Below, piece after piece: positions 44,601 through 51,579 of a stretch of DNA of 64,000 nt. The stretch is taken from the NCBI RefSeq assembly GCF_010365285.1, contig NZ_CP048286.1:2866501-2930500 (forward strand), given 5' to 3'. The notes beneath the pieces were generated by a model that saw nothing but the letters and a program-made list of their open reading frames with translations, was not told the DNA's origin and made no database searches. Position numbers and translations under genes: made by a program. Within the stretch, counting starts at the first letter, position 1, and each line of letters starts with the position of its first letter. The stretch comes from Paenibacillus rhizovicinus. GTDB taxonomy: Bacteria; Bacillota; Bacilli; Paenibacillales; Paenibacillaceae.

Positions 44601-44609
44601 TCTGCATAA
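38676..44609 (+). CDS. Giant S-layer-anchored multidomain beta-helix protein
   Basis: 1977 residues from TTG 38676 (AAGGGAG 8 bases upstream, directly before a good signal peptide; ATG 38655 is an alternative). Order: signal peptide; two ~200-residue jelly-roll-like repeats (from ~99 and ~325); Big2-like module (~532-620); right-handed parallel beta-helix (~628-1300) opening Y-V-S-P-A-G-D-D-S-N-D-G; FnIII-like (~1306-1398); FIVAR-like helices (~1402-1480); third copy of the jelly-roll repeat (~1483); InlB/Listeria-Bacteroides repeat (~1680-1748, F-N-A-N-G-G, G-W-Y); P-G-T-P-D-V hinge; three SLH domains (~1799-1977) for wall polymer anchoring. The beta-helix part resembles polysaccharide-active GH141-like enzymes, but catalytic residues were not identified. 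Confidence 0.87.
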   Translation: MSSKAIKKMMAVLITLMMTLSLVQIPVFADSVDDQSGAAGTVEQAEPSPDDGSAALPSDSEAGRDEQADMAQLDAQLNATDIDISPTDAAIPSEDYKVTNLGQLMQDTDSWDTVSMDAASSLAQGQFNMVFGESRQSATGTGTWASHIYYAKPIPTDTAWAFDMQINTLGSSAQFGFKPRTTVLAADTYNPRMYYIRYSTDNGGTLQLRRSNSNWTETTLAEVPNNGLLAVNTKEEIVVGALDEDGGVRLVFEVNGVSVFNVLDTGDAADSAITDQSQGFELYFQGLTGQTGGIANNAQITPADTAKYPITPLDNGSGTSGDYQLTNISTLMTSGTLANWQAHPSSTGDRVEASGQNVVLTPGAQNSAVNWSNSFSYAQPVDKNTVWAFKGKLDALGSGWIGFQLRAQKALVDDSSTTDYFMRLAGDRSQWDLYRVTNGAEQKIVASVANVAAKAGVVQNYELGSLNVDGGVRLILKVADKTVFDLVDTGASYGENAPAHIAPIDQDGYLTINMYGMTGSPFTIYPADGPVKTVTVDPAKIDVRQGESASFTAAVDVVTGSGASTDVTWSVQGNTSADTSITSDGLLTVGADEDASLLTVVAASVEDALKSGTAKVIVPENFAYGPSELYVSPAGDDSNDGSVGSPFQTLQRARDAVRAYMADEMVPDGGITVYLRGGEYVLTSTVEFGAADSGTADKPVTYKAYNDEKVIFSGAQTIPGSAFTPVTDTDIKARLYPGVANRVMQVDLNELGIPSSQWGSIRRASPNTLDDPDSTQMYVDDIRQTIAQWPNQGYATTGAIKTPQGGSTGATFSYAASQLIPEAADRWAQADQAWASGYWYWDWFNDSMPITANTLDRTLTLGSTSDFGVARDKRFYVFNLLEEIDMPGEWFLDRDTGILYYYPTTNDLAGSHIQLATLDKNMILVNGANYLNFEGLTFEATSAAAFNIRNADNVMVAGSTFRNLGGKVADIKAATNSGFTGNDIYDLSKGGIYIDSSGDKEKLTDSGDYVTNNYFSRFNLVSKTYTPAISVKTGTVGARVANNVIHDGPHSGLLIGGVNNVFENNELYDLVSESDDAGAIYGGRNWTDVNLTFQNNLLHDITGLEGKNSAYGIYFDDNMGGETIKSNMFYNVKTPVFGHGSWGNHIDSNVFVNSATPISIVNYNWNQGNQDQMVGQYDAIGYDNPAWDSALSWWQDRGDAINALQPRGVGQSEYLNSARDNVITNNVSYDSGDYNIASSALPTLTRENNATLTDDSSFNDPSVNDYSLAEIPSDVGSDFVNPDYASVGQYLDSHRSKIFVMNDFSLTYPFNGTTDVQAYKLNLMWNHAVGATDYKVTLATDPDLADVVFTGTTKNNSIEVAGLNYAKTTYYWHVEAIGTSAKNPIRKLDDNGVYSFTTALQEVADTTLLDAQIKVGENYLNGITIGTATGEYPQAAHDDFAAIIADAQDLMTESNAAQTTIDAMIQKLKDGMDALEVARTSGLADLSVLMDDEAGWKKSSSAQFDLTGAPDEHITFTGNHLGFEGYELPNYAIWHFKMKLGNPGDNWNNDWFAISLRNSNTIGDPWGATNYLLGFKQNVFELQKFGGASSLGDYQVPNDGIFELGREYDMQFGVLNTAAGTRIIVKIDGNTIYDYLDNYDETNNSNIPVSGYIGFHLYGGLSTLPLQLNPGGEVAPETANYTVTFNANGGSAVDPQTVAKDETASKPADPTRKGYKFSGWYTDADLTTIWDASTPITGDITLYARWKKVTPNVPSVPDVPDVPGTPDVPGTPDVPGTPDVPGTPGVPGTPDVPNPSSFSDTSGHWAEKFIQQAAAAGIIGGYTDGSFKPNAEVTRAEFIVMLMRAVHPAAADGKTAVSFTDEQSIGAWAKTAVEQAAGIGILTGYEDGSFRPNDTISRAEIAVMLARAFGLHAKSAAGASFNDEADFPSWSQDAIAALQEQGIVQGRNGNRFEPNAEATRAEAIVMMLRLLQSTTSA
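43959..44048 (+). repeat. Five tandem 18-bp units encoding a Pro-rich hinge
   Basis: Units of the form GTNCCAGGAACNCCNGRC repeated exactly five times, each encoding V-P-G-T-P-D/G. They form the hinge between the InlB-like repeat and the SLH domains of the surface protein. Copy number may vary between strains. Confidence 0.85.
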
Positions 44610-44617
44610 CGAATAAG

Positions 44618-44658
44618 AAGAAGCCTCCGCTTGCATTCGCTCGCGGAGGCTTCTTTTT
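44618..44658 (+). terminator. Terminator of the SLH gene
   Basis: 13-bp stem AAGAAGCCTCCGC/GCGGAGGCTTCTT with a 12-base loop, followed by a T-run, 9 bases after the stop codon. Confidence 0.88.
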
Positions 44659-44744
44659 ATGCAGATCTGCCGTTGACCTTGGCTTGCCACGGTCAATGAT
44701 GCCGGTTCTTCTATCTCTCCTTCAACAACGTCTGCCTTTGTCGA

Positions 44745-45635
44745 TCACGGCTGTGTTCGTTCCTCATGTACAAGCTGCCCGATCAGCTGCGGCAGCCAGT
44801 CGTTCAGCTCCCGGAAAACGAAGCCGTCGGCTTCTGCTTTGGCCGTGTCCATCTGCCATGCGCCCGGCACGCCGAACGGCGAGCTGTCGGCTTCGTCGGT
44901 TTCGTGCCGAACGACGGCTTCCTTGCCGGCCGCCTGCTCGATCAGCTTCACGATCTCGCCCGGCGTAATATCGCCTGCGGAACAGGCATTGTACGACCCT
45001 TCGGCGCTTGAACGGCCAAGCCAATCCAGGAATTCCGCCGCCTCATCCGCTAGTATAAACGACAGCGGAGCATCCGGGACGGGAATGCCGATCGGCTGCC
45101 CTCGCATGATATGTTCCACGTGAAAATGCAGCCGGCGCGTGTAGTCCTCCGTCCCGAGCACGATCGGAAAGCGCGCCGCGGCCACGGGGAAAGGAGCCTT
45201 TTGCAGCAGTACCGCTTCTACGAGACGCTTGCCTTCTCCATAGTTGATGTCCGCCGGATAAGAGACGGGCAGCTCGTAACGGCGGGCATCGAACATCGCT
45301 TCCGTATTGCGCGGTCCCCCGAACGGATATACGCTGAGCGTCGACGTTACCACGTATTTGCCGCAGCGGCCCGCGAACAGCTTCACGGCCTCCTCGGCCT
45401 CCTGCGGGAGGTAGCAGATGTTGTCGTATACGACGTCGTACGCTTCATCCCCCATCGCGGCTTGCAGCGCGGCCGAGTCATTCCGGTCGGCCTGGATATG
45501 CTTCACGCGGTCTCCGAACGGATTCGGCAGCCCGCCTCTCGTCACGATGGTCACCTCGTCGCCTGCCTCAAGCAGCCGGTCGACCAGCTTCCGGCCGAAG
45601 AAACGCGTCCCGCCGAGCACGATAATTTTACGCAT
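44745..45635 (-). CDS. NAD-dependent epimerase/dehydratase-type SDR
   Basis: 296 residues, atypical/extended short-chain dehydrogenase. N-terminal G-G-T-R-F-F-G dinucleotide loop, a D-R-N acidic turn, V-T-S-T-L-S-V-Y-P-F and an active-site Y-G-E-G-K (Tyr and Lys three apart). C-terminal W-Q-M-D-T-A-K-A-E substrate-domain segment. Likely acts on a nucleotide-sugar or acts as an isoflavone-reductase-like NAD(P) protein in the cytoplasm; substrate unknown. Start ATG 45635 is chosen for the standard N-terminus M-R-K-I-I-V-L-G-G-T and the GGGAG upstream. Confidence 0.87.
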   Translation of the reverse strand: MRKIIVLGGTRFFGRKLVDRLLEAGDEVTIVTRGGLPNPFGDRVKHIQADRNDSAALQAAMGDEAYDVVYDNICYLPQEAEEAVKLFAGRCGKYVVTSTLSVYPFGGPRNTEAMFDARRYELPVSYPADINYGEGKRLVEAVLLQKAPFPVAAARFPIVLGTEDYTRRLHFHVEHIMRGQPIGIPVPDAPLSFILADEAAEFLDWLGRSSAEGSYNACSAGDITPGEIVKLIEQAAGKEAVVRHETDEADSSPFGVPGAWQMDTAKAEADGFVFRELNDWLPQLIGQLVHEERTQP

Positions 45636-45727
45636 GAATGCCACTCTCCCTTGTCCAGCTCTGTTGTGCTTGAATGCTACTATCTTGCCACAATCCGGGC
45701 GCGCCCGCAAAGCCGCTTACGCGAAGA

Positions 45728-45762
45728 AACCTCCGGCCCCGCCCTAGGCGGAATCGGAGGTT
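45728..45762 (-). terminator. Terminator after the membrane-anchored small protein
   Basis: AACCTCCG/CGGAGGTT outer stem with an inner CCGCC/GGCGG stem, followed on the minus strand by TTTCTT. It lies 26 bases after the stop of the 151-residue gene. Confidence 0.65.
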
Positions 45763-45787
45763 GTCCTTATAGGCAACAGGCGGCAGC

Positions 45788-46243
45788 TTAGAACTTGAGC
45801 GAATCAGCTAAGTCGGACAGCCGTTTCGTCGTCTCGACGTCCGCCGGATCTCGATTCAGCTTCATGAATATTTGCCGCAGCGCCGGCGCTTGATGAATGA
45901 CCGTTTCCCTGTTCGACGGATTGTTCAGCATTTTGCCGAAACGATCCAGCACGACGTCGATGAGGTCGTTGCGCGCTTCGAAGGTCGTTAGCGGCGACAA
46001 GGCCGCCGCGGCGGAAACGGCCGCTTGGCATGCGTTGAAGCCGTCTTCGTCCTCGTCCAGGTCCGTGCCGAAGCTTGCTGCCACGATACTCAGCTGATAG
46101 CGCAGCGCGTTATCCGCGCTCTGGTGCAAATAGCGAACGCTCTCGTCGCTGTCGTTCCGGGCCTTGATGTTGTCGAACAAGAAGACGGCAAGAATGACGA
46201 TGACGACGAGCAATGCGGCGATGGCATAGTTGATAGACTTCAA
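45788..46243 (-). CDS. Membrane-anchored small protein, unknown
   Basis: 151 residues from TTG 46243, preceded by GAGGGGAG at a good distance and directly before K-S-I-N-Y-A-I-A-A-L-L-V-V-I-V-I-L, a single N-terminal membrane anchor. The rest is an extracytoplasmic helical domain (Y-L-H-Q-S-A-D-N-A-L-R-Y-Q) with an acidic D-L-D-E-D-E-D stretch. No domain recognised. Stands alone with its own terminator. Confidence 0.65.
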   Translation of the reverse strand: MKSINYAIAALLVVIVILAVFLFDNIKARNDSDESVRYLHQSADNALRYQLSIVAASFGTDLDEDEDGFNACQAAVSAAAALSPLTTFEARNDLIDVVLDRFGKMLNNPSNRETVIHQAPALRQIFMKLNRDPADVETTKRLSDLADSLKF

Positions 46244-46333
46244 TTCGGCAGCTCCCCTCGTTGCATCCTCATGCTGATTTCGTTCATGTGCGCAGTACAT
46301 CCGTTCCGTAACCGTTTGGATCCGTATTGCCGC

Positions 46334-46849
46334 CTAATCGTAATCTAGTTCTTTCACAAAATAAAGCACCAATTCGTCATCGACGCGAACCATCGATCCC
46401 GGCAGCGCTTCGATGTCCCGGTACATGACGCCGTTCCCATCCGGGATGTAACCGCGCTGGCAGTAAATACGCTGCGCTGCGCCGTAGCTCTTGTACAACC
46501 CGACGCCGATGCCGATCCGGTTATGGTCCCGGCCGACGATTTGCTCGAATTCGTCCATCATTTTGTTGGCTGCCCCATGCCTGCGAAAGGGAGGAAAGAC
46601 GTTCAGATCATTGATTTCCGGAATATGCCGTTCCTTGAAGTACGGATACGCGGACACGTACTTCAAGTGCGAGCAGCCAATGAGCTGATGATTGGCAAAA
46701 GCTAGCAGCGTGACGCGGGTGCCGGCTGTGTTTTCGTCCAGACATCGGTCGTAATAATCCTCGGGCCGGAATATATCATGCGCTTCGAACGCCGCTTTCC
46801 ACAGCGATTTCTGCTCTTCGCTGCCGAGCGTTTGCAAGACGATTTCCAT
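46334..46849 (-). CDS. GNAT-family N-acetyltransferase
   Basis: 171 residues. Acetyl-CoA site: I-N-D-L-N-V-F-P-P-F-R-R-H-G-A-A-N-K-M (motif A with R-R-x-G-x-A), then Y-K-S-Y-G-A-A-Q-R-I-Y-C-Q-R-G-Y-I-P (motif B). ATG 46849 has GGGGGAG upstream. Substrate amine unknown. Lies 41 bases before the hypothetical membrane-anchored gene in a loose minus-strand cluster. Confidence 0.85.
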   Translation of the reverse strand: MEIVLQTLGSEEQKSLWKAAFEAHDIFRPEDYYDRCLDENTAGTRVTLLAFANHQLIGCSHLKYVSAYPYFKERHIPEINDLNVFPPFRRHGAANKMMDEFEQIVGRDHNRIGIGVGLYKSYGAAQRIYCQRGYIPDGNGVMYRDIEALPGSMVRVDDELVLYFVKELDYD

Positions 46850-46890
46850 GGTTCTCCCCCGTTTCTTCGTTGAATGGTATACCGGCAAAT

Positions 46891-47436
46891 TTACAGTTCT
46901 ACTTTGACTTTGATTAACTTCGTCCAGCTCAGGTCTTTGCCGAAGTCGCCTTTCTCATGATGCACGTAAATCACGTACAGCTTATCGGTCGGACGAATTC
47001 CTGCCGGCGCTCTGAAATACGCCCGCATCTTGTATTGTCCCGCTTCGGACGGACTGGGGAATCCTACAAAATCCTGCTCCGCAGGGACGTCGATTCCGGC
47101 AGCGGCCAGCGCTTCGCGAACGAGCTTCACATCGGCCGAACCGCTTCCTATGCTTCCCGGAACCGCAAATTCTCTCTTTTCCGTATCGTCGAACGAAAGT
47201 GATTCCATCCCCGGAATATAGGGATATATCATATTACTGCTAGACTTGTCGTTCTGAACCGCCACCGCCAGCATGTACGGCAAATCCGTAAAGCGCGTAT
47301 TGAGGCTTGGTTTCAGCGTAACCGTGACATTCACATCCCGAGGCAGCACTTTATTCTGACCGGCATGCCGGTATACGAGATACGAAGCAGCGCCAACGAG
47401 CAGGACGAGAACGACTAGAATCGATGTTTTCTTCAC
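46891..47436 (-). CDS. Membrane-anchored hypothetical protein
   Basis: About 181 residues from GTG 47436, preceded by AAAGGTGAG. N-terminal K-K-T-S-I-L-V-V-L-V-L-L-V-G-A-A-S-Y-L-V anchor, then a beta-rich exported domain. No recognised family. It is 40 bases downstream of the SUKH gene, with more normal GC than that gene. The start further upstream at 47475 cannot be excluded. Confidence 0.6.
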   Translation of the reverse strand: MKKTSILVVLVLLVGAASYLVYRHAGQNKVLPRDVNVTVTLKPSLNTRFTDLPYMLAVAVQNDKSSSNMIYPYIPGMESLSFDDTEKREFAVPGSIGSGSADVKLVREALAAAGIDVPAEQDFVGFPSPSEAGQYKMRAYFRAPAGIRPTDKLYVIYVHHEKGDFGKDLSWTKLIKVKVEL

Positions 47437-47476
47437 TGTGCGCGTCTCACCTTTCGATTGGATCATCGTCTTCAAC

Positions 47477-47911
47477 TCAAACGCCTATCGTTCCTTCCAG
47501 CCAGCCTTTAACGAATTCTTCGAGCGAGGAGCTTATCCTTTCCCTGCTATCATTCTCATGCTTCCAAACAATCACTTCATCGCTTTCGACCTTTCCATTC
47601 GATACGAGAAACGCGAACAAGTCGCCATTTCCTGCATCGGAGAAAAATAATAAATGATCAAAGGAATCATAATATTCAACATCATCTTCATTTCTAATAT
47701 TTTGGTTTTCTTTGAGAATGCGCTCAACGGGCCAAAAGATGTCATAATAAAATTCACTGTGATGAACGCCATCCGTCTCCAGCAATAGACTTCTAAGCGA
47801 CTGAGGAATTATGGCTTTCAATTGTTGTTCCACTATCTGAATGGACTCCATTGTTGCGGGCTCATTGAACCCTAATTCACTGTCTATTTCTTTTATAAAA
47901 TGGATCCACAT
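47477..47911 (-). CDS. SMI1/KNR4 (SUKH) family protein
   Basis: 144 residues. SUKH pattern: I-P-Q-S-L-R-S-L-L-L-E-T-D-G-V near the N-terminus, F-F-S-D-A-G-N-G-D-L-F-A-F with the G-N-G-D loop, and V-I-V-W-K-H-E-N-D-S-R. SUKH proteins often give immunity to polymorphic nuclease or deaminase toxins, though many serve other roles. The gene is clearly AT-richer than all neighbours (bases near 47640-47760 especially), which points to transfer. No toxin gene is seen beside it, so it may be an orphan immunity gene. GGAGG lies upstream of ATG 47911. Confidence 0.82.
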   Translation of the reverse strand: MWIHFIKEIDSELGFNEPATMESIQIVEQQLKAIIPQSLRSLLLETDGVHHSEFYYDIFWPVERILKENQNIRNEDDVEYYDSFDHLLFFSDAGNGDLFAFLVSNGKVESDEVIVWKHENDSRERISSSLEEFVKGWLEGTIGV

Positions 47912-47982
47912 TCCCCTTACCTCCTTTATCTCTACTCGCTCCCCAACGAAACCGGTTCGTCCGGGCATGCTGAACAACAACT

Positions 47983-48510
47983 CTACAGCTCCTGAATCAT
48001 ATGGATGTCCATCGGCTCTTTCTCGAAGAGCTCCTCGTCCACTTCGTCCGTGATCCGGCTCCCGTTGCTCATATAAAACGACACCGCGGACCTCGTCTCC
48101 GTCGATGAAATATAGAGCGATCTGGCGCCCCGTTCCTTGGCCTTCTCCTTGAGGTCGCTCAGGATGCGGCTCCCGATTCCCTGACGCCTGTAGTTGCGCG
48201 ACACGAACATCAGGTCAAGCTGCAGCTGGTCCTGCGCTTGGCCTCGAAACCGGTGGGCAAGCACGCCGAACCCGACGAGCGTATCCCCGTCGAAGGCTCC
48301 GACGGCAGCGCCGCCCTTCTGCAGCTCCATGACATACCTGGCCTCGATTTCCGAGAGAAGCTCGTCGTTCCAGTTCGGGCACTCATGATCCCGTTGAATC
48401 GCCGACAACGCTCCCTGCTGCATTTCATAGATGAGGTCAATATGCTCGGATCGGTCGATTTCCTTCAACTGCGAGACTTGTTCGACCGTCATCCATCGAT
48501 AAGCGATCAT
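47983..48510 (-). CDS. GNAT-family N-acetyltransferase
   Basis: 175 residues. Motif A is D-L-M-F-V-S-R-N-Y-R-R-Q-G-I-G-S-R-I-L (R-R-x-G-I-G), followed by A-R-S-L-Y-I-S-S-T-E-T and a C-terminal A-V-S-F-Y-M-S-N-G motif B. AGGGGG lies upstream of the ATG. Substrate unknown. Located between the AT-rich SUKH gene and the HD hydrolase gene on the same strand. Confidence 0.87.
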   Translation of the reverse strand: MIAYRWMTVEQVSQLKEIDRSEHIDLIYEMQQGALSAIQRDHECPNWNDELLSEIEARYVMELQKGGAAVGAFDGDTLVGFGVLAHRFRGQAQDQLQLDLMFVSRNYRRQGIGSRILSDLKEKAKERGARSLYISSTETRSAVSFYMSNGSRITDEVDEELFEKEPMDIHMIQEL

Positions 48511-48654
48511 ATTCTGCCCCCTCTCATCGCGAAAGTTATTCCATCTGTTACGCCATCTTATACGACAATATCGGATCGCCGCACTCCTCGAACTCAGCCC
48601 ACCATGAGATCTTCGACGTAAATTCCATAAGGCCTTGAAGTCAATCTCACATTA

Positions 48655-49284
48655 CTACGAGCCATCCTGCTCCTCCTCAAGAACATCCTCATAGGACTTC
48701 CGCAAAAAACCCTTCTCCACCGATCGCCCGATAATCTCCTGCGCGTACGACCACAACCCCTCCGAGCCCTTGGCGATTTCCCGGTTGCGGTTGCGTACCA
48801 TCTCTTCCGTAATCTTGTACCGCTGCCACGAGTCGCCTTCGTTATGATGATTGTGAATGAGCGGCTGCAGACGGTCGAGCGACGATGCGAACCGGGCTTC
48901 CGCCGTCTCCTTCGCTTCGAATTCCAGCCAGAGCCCGAACAGCTCCCGCTCCTGTTCCTCGGGCAGCAAGCCGAAAATCCGCTTCGCCGCGCGCGTCTCG
49001 CGCTCCTGCTTATCTTCGTGCCCCTTCGTATCGTAGGCGAACGTGTCGCCGGCATCGATTTCCACGATGTCGTGGACGAGCAGCATCTTCATGACCTTCA
49101 GCAGATCGACGTCCGCGTTCGCTTCCTGCTGCAGAATCAACGCCATCATCGCCAGATGCCACGAATGCTCCGCATCGTTCTCGAGCCGATCGCCGTGCAT
49201 GATTTTCGCTTTGCGCTGAATCGTCTTCAGCTTGTCGATTTCGACCAGAAACGCCATTTGTTTCTCCAAATTCGCCGCTGCCAT
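48655..49284 (-). CDS. HD-domain hydrolase (YfbR/HDDC2-like)
   Basis: 209 residues. HD signature: N-D-A-E-H-S-W-H (His40), V-H-D-I-V-E-I-D-A-G-D (His71-Asp72) and a downstream D-R-L-Q-P-L with helical packing, as in 5'-deoxynucleotidase YfbR and HDDC2. Such enzymes dephosphorylate dNMPs with a divalent metal; the exact substrate is not certain. GGAGG lies 9 bases before the ATG. No functional link with neighbours is evident. Confidence 0.87.
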   Translation of the reverse strand: MAAANLEKQMAFLVEIDKLKTIQRKAKIMHGDRLENDAEHSWHLAMMALILQQEANADVDLLKVMKMLLVHDIVEIDAGDTFAYDTKGHEDKQERETRAAKRIFGLLPEEQERELFGLWLEFEAKETAEARFASSLDRLQPLIHNHHNEGDSWQRYKITEEMVRNRNREIAKGSEGLWSYAQEIIGRSVEKGFLRKSYEDVLEEEQDGS

Positions 49285-49387
49285 GCTGCTCAGCCTCCGT
49301 GAGTCGATTCTATTAACCCTTCTTCCATACTAGCATATTTTGGAATGCGAAATCGTTACACTTTGGCGGTTGATCATGGCCGCAGCA

Positions 49388-49432
49388 CAAAAAAAGCCGT
49401 ACCAGAGATCGAAGATCCCCGGAACAGCTTCA
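49388..49432 (-). terminator. Terminator after the Ogt gene
   Basis: Long imperfect stem with several G-T pairs (AAGC..GATC against GATC..GGCTT) closed by the loop TTC, then seven T on the minus strand. About 45 bases after the stop codon. Confidence 0.75.
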
Positions 49433-49475
49433 ACTGCATGTTCGCAAGCCAACGAATCGATTCTCCGCCGCGGCC

Positions 49476-50045
49476 CTAGAATTGAAAACGCTCATGCCCT
49501 GTATTCGTAAACGTCCGGACGCCCTCCAGCCGGAGCAAGTCCTCTTTCATTCTCAGACCGCCTCTGAACCCGGTGAGCGTCCGGTTGGCGCCGATGACGC
49601 GATGACAGGGGACGACGATAGGAATCGGATTCTTCCCGTTGGCCGTTCCTACCGCCCGCACCGCCTTCGGGTTACCGATCGTCCTCGCGATCTCCGCGTA
49701 ACTGCGCGTTTCGCCGAAAGGAATGTCCGCCAGCGCTTGCCAAACGGCATTTTGAAACTTCGTCCCTCTAAAATCGAGCGGAAACGTAAATCGCTTGCGC
49801 GTTCCATCGCAGTATTCTTTCAACTGCCGGCTGTATGCGGACAGCCGTTCGGGATCTTGAACCAATCGGGCATCCGGTATGCGTTTGCCGATCCACGCCC
49901 GAACCGTGTCGAACGACGCTTCGTTCGGCAGCGTAATCTGGCATAAACCGCTATCCGTGGCAGCCAAATATAGCGCCCGATTCTGAAAGATCGGATGGAC
50001 GAACGTATCCCAATACACAATAGTCGCTTGCTGCTGTTTCTCCAC
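49476..50045 (-). CDS. ogt: Methylated-DNA-protein-cysteine methyltransferase
   Basis: 189 residues from GTG 50045 (AAGGGGGA 7 bases upstream; ATG 50063 gives 195). Acceptor Cys in I-P-I-V-V-P-C-H-R-V-I-G (about Cys147) and the DNA-binding wing and helix Y-A-E-I-A-R-T-I-G with R-A-V-G arginine finger. It removes O6-alkyl from guanine in a suicide reaction. The N-terminal domain is of the usual small type. Stand-alone gene with its own terminator. Confidence 0.9.
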   Translation of the reverse strand: MEKQQQATIVYWDTFVHPIFQNRALYLAATDSGLCQITLPNEASFDTVRAWIGKRIPDARLVQDPERLSAYSRQLKEYCDGTRKRFTFPLDFRGTKFQNAVWQALADIPFGETRSYAEIARTIGNPKAVRAVGTANGKNPIPIVVPCHRVIGANRTLTGFRGGLRMKEDLLRLEGVRTFTNTGHERFQF

Positions 50046-50202
50046 GGGCCAGTCCCCCTTCATGATCTATAACGAAAGCCGCCGCGCTGCTGCCAAAGGC
50101 AACCGCACGGCGGCTTGATAACCGGCATCCGGGGTTCCGGCTGCTTCACTTCCTTCATCCAGCGACCTTCGTTCGGCCGGCGTTAACAGCCAGGAGCAGC
50201 GC

Positions 50203-50640
50203 CTAGAAGCGCTGGATCGGCTCGATCCGGTAGACGCCCGCTTCGCCGGGATCTTCCTCGCGCACGTTCCAGCCGAACGACAAGACGGACAGCAGCCGCT
50301 CATGCTCGGCAGGCGTCAGCGACGCGATAACGGATTCGTTGCCTTCTTCCAGCACGAGCTCCGGTTCTTGCGCGTACGTGACGTTGATCCAAGAGCGAAT
50401 GCCGCGGACGGTGTTGTATTTGATCGCATAGCCGTTCTTCACTGCCGACTCGAACAGTTCCGGATTGGCTGCCGCGAAGTCCGCCAGCTGCGCATAATCG
50501 AATTGATAGATGCTATCGTCCGCAGGCAGATCATCGCGTTCCCGCACGCGCTGCAGTACCTCGTCGTCGGACCAGCCTAATCTCCGCAGTCCCTCCAGCA
50601 AGAGCGCATCCCATTGAGACAGCTTCACTTTGTTCTCCAT
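50203..50640 (-). CDS. Hypothetical cytoplasmic protein
   Basis: 145 residues, not recognised. Helical N-terminus (L-S-Q-W-D-A-L-L-L-E-G-L-R-R-L-G-W) and an alpha/beta remainder; F-D-Y-A-Q-L-A-D-F-A-A and W-I-N-V-T-Y are prominent. No signal peptide. GGGAGGA lies before the ATG. It is the last gene downstream of the oligopeptide ABC operon, 27 bases after oppF, so may be read through from it. Confidence 0.7.
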   Translation of the reverse strand: MENKVKLSQWDALLLEGLRRLGWSDDEVLQRVRERDDLPADDSIYQFDYAQLADFAAANPELFESAVKNGYAIKYNTVRGIRSWINVTYAQEPELVLEEGNESVIASLTPAEHERLLSVLSFGWNVREEDPGEAGVYRIEPIQRF

Positions 50641-50667
50641 GATCGGTTCCTCCCTTAGTCGTTCGTT

Positions 50668-51579
50668 CTAATGACCGGCCACAAAATGACCCGGACTGAC
50701 TTCTCGCAGCTCGTTATCCCCGGCGGCCGCCGCGGCACGCGGGTCGTAAATCAGCGGACTGTTGTCGCGCGCCGTCCGCGGATCCGGAATCGGAATGGAC
50801 GACAGCAGCGCCTTCGTATACGGATGCAGCGGATTCTCGTACAGCTCGTCGCTGTCCGCCACTTCCACGAGACGGCCGCCATACATGACGCCGATCCGGT
50901 CGGAAATATGGCGCACCATGGACAAGTCATGCGCGATGAAGAGATACGTCAAGCCGAACTCGGCCTGCAGATCCTCCAGCATGTTGATGACCTGTGCCTG
51001 AACGGATACGTCCAGCGCCGATATCGGCTCGTCGCACACGACGAATTCCGGACGCACGGACAAGGCGCGGGCTATCGAAATCCGCTGGCGCTGGCCGCCG
51101 CTGAATTCATGCGGATAGCGATTCATATGCTCGCGCTTCAGCCCGACCTTCTCCAGCAATGTGCCGACCGTTTCGATCCGATCCTTCTCGCCCTTGTACA
51201 CGCCATGGATGTTCATCGGCTCCCCGATCAGATCCAATACCGTCATGCCGGGGTTGAGCGAGGAATACGGATCTTGGAAGATCGTTTGGATCCGTCTGCG
51301 GAAAGGCTTCAACTGCTTGTCTCCGAGCTTGGACATGTCCTGCCCGTCGAACAAGACTTCTCCCGCCGTATAGTCGTAAAGCCGGATCAGGCAGCGTCCT
51401 ACCGTCGACTTCCCGCTGCCCGACTCGCCGACGAGGCCGAACGTCTCGCCCCTGCGAATCTGGAAGCTGACGCCGTCGACGGCCTTCAGCACATCCTTGC
51501 TGCGCCCCCAAATATCCGTGCCTTTCGTAAAATGCTTCTTCAAATTGCGCACGTCGACCAAGATGTCGTTCTTGCTCAT
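50668..51579 (-). CDS. oppF: Oligopeptide ABC transporter ATP-binding protein (OppF type)
   Basis: 303 residues. Walker [10 protein letters not shown], signature F-S-G-G-Q-R-Q-R, Walker B V-V-C-D-E-P and the H-loop His in A-H-D-L. The C-terminal oligopeptide extension (P-L-H-P-Y-T-K-A-L) is typical. It powers peptide uptake with OppD. Its ATG overlaps the oppD stop (ATGA), showing translational coupling. The symbol is by family position; dipeptide or glycopeptide transporters look alike. Confidence 0.93.
   Translation of the reverse strand: MSKNDILVDVRNLKKHFTKGTDIWGRSKDVLKAVDGVSFQIRRGETFGLVGESGSGKSTVGRCLIRLYDYTAGEVLFDGQDMSKLGDKQLKPFRRRIQTIFQDPYSSLNPGMTVLDLIGEPMNIHGVYKGEKDRIETVGTLLEKVGLKREHMNRYPHEFSGGQRQRISIARALSVRPEFVVCDEPISALDVSVQAQVINMLEDLQAEFGLTYLFIAHDLSMVRHISDRIGVMYGGRLVEVADSDELYENPLHPYTKALLSSIPIPDPRTARDNSPLIYDPRAAAAAGDNELREVSPGHFVAGH

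Noticed and set aside
42096..44696. 866-residue open frame antisense to the SLH giant
   Set aside because: Arg- and Val-rich shadow of a GC-biased gene; no domain, no ribosome binding site, and the plus strand encodes clear SLH and InlB repeats.
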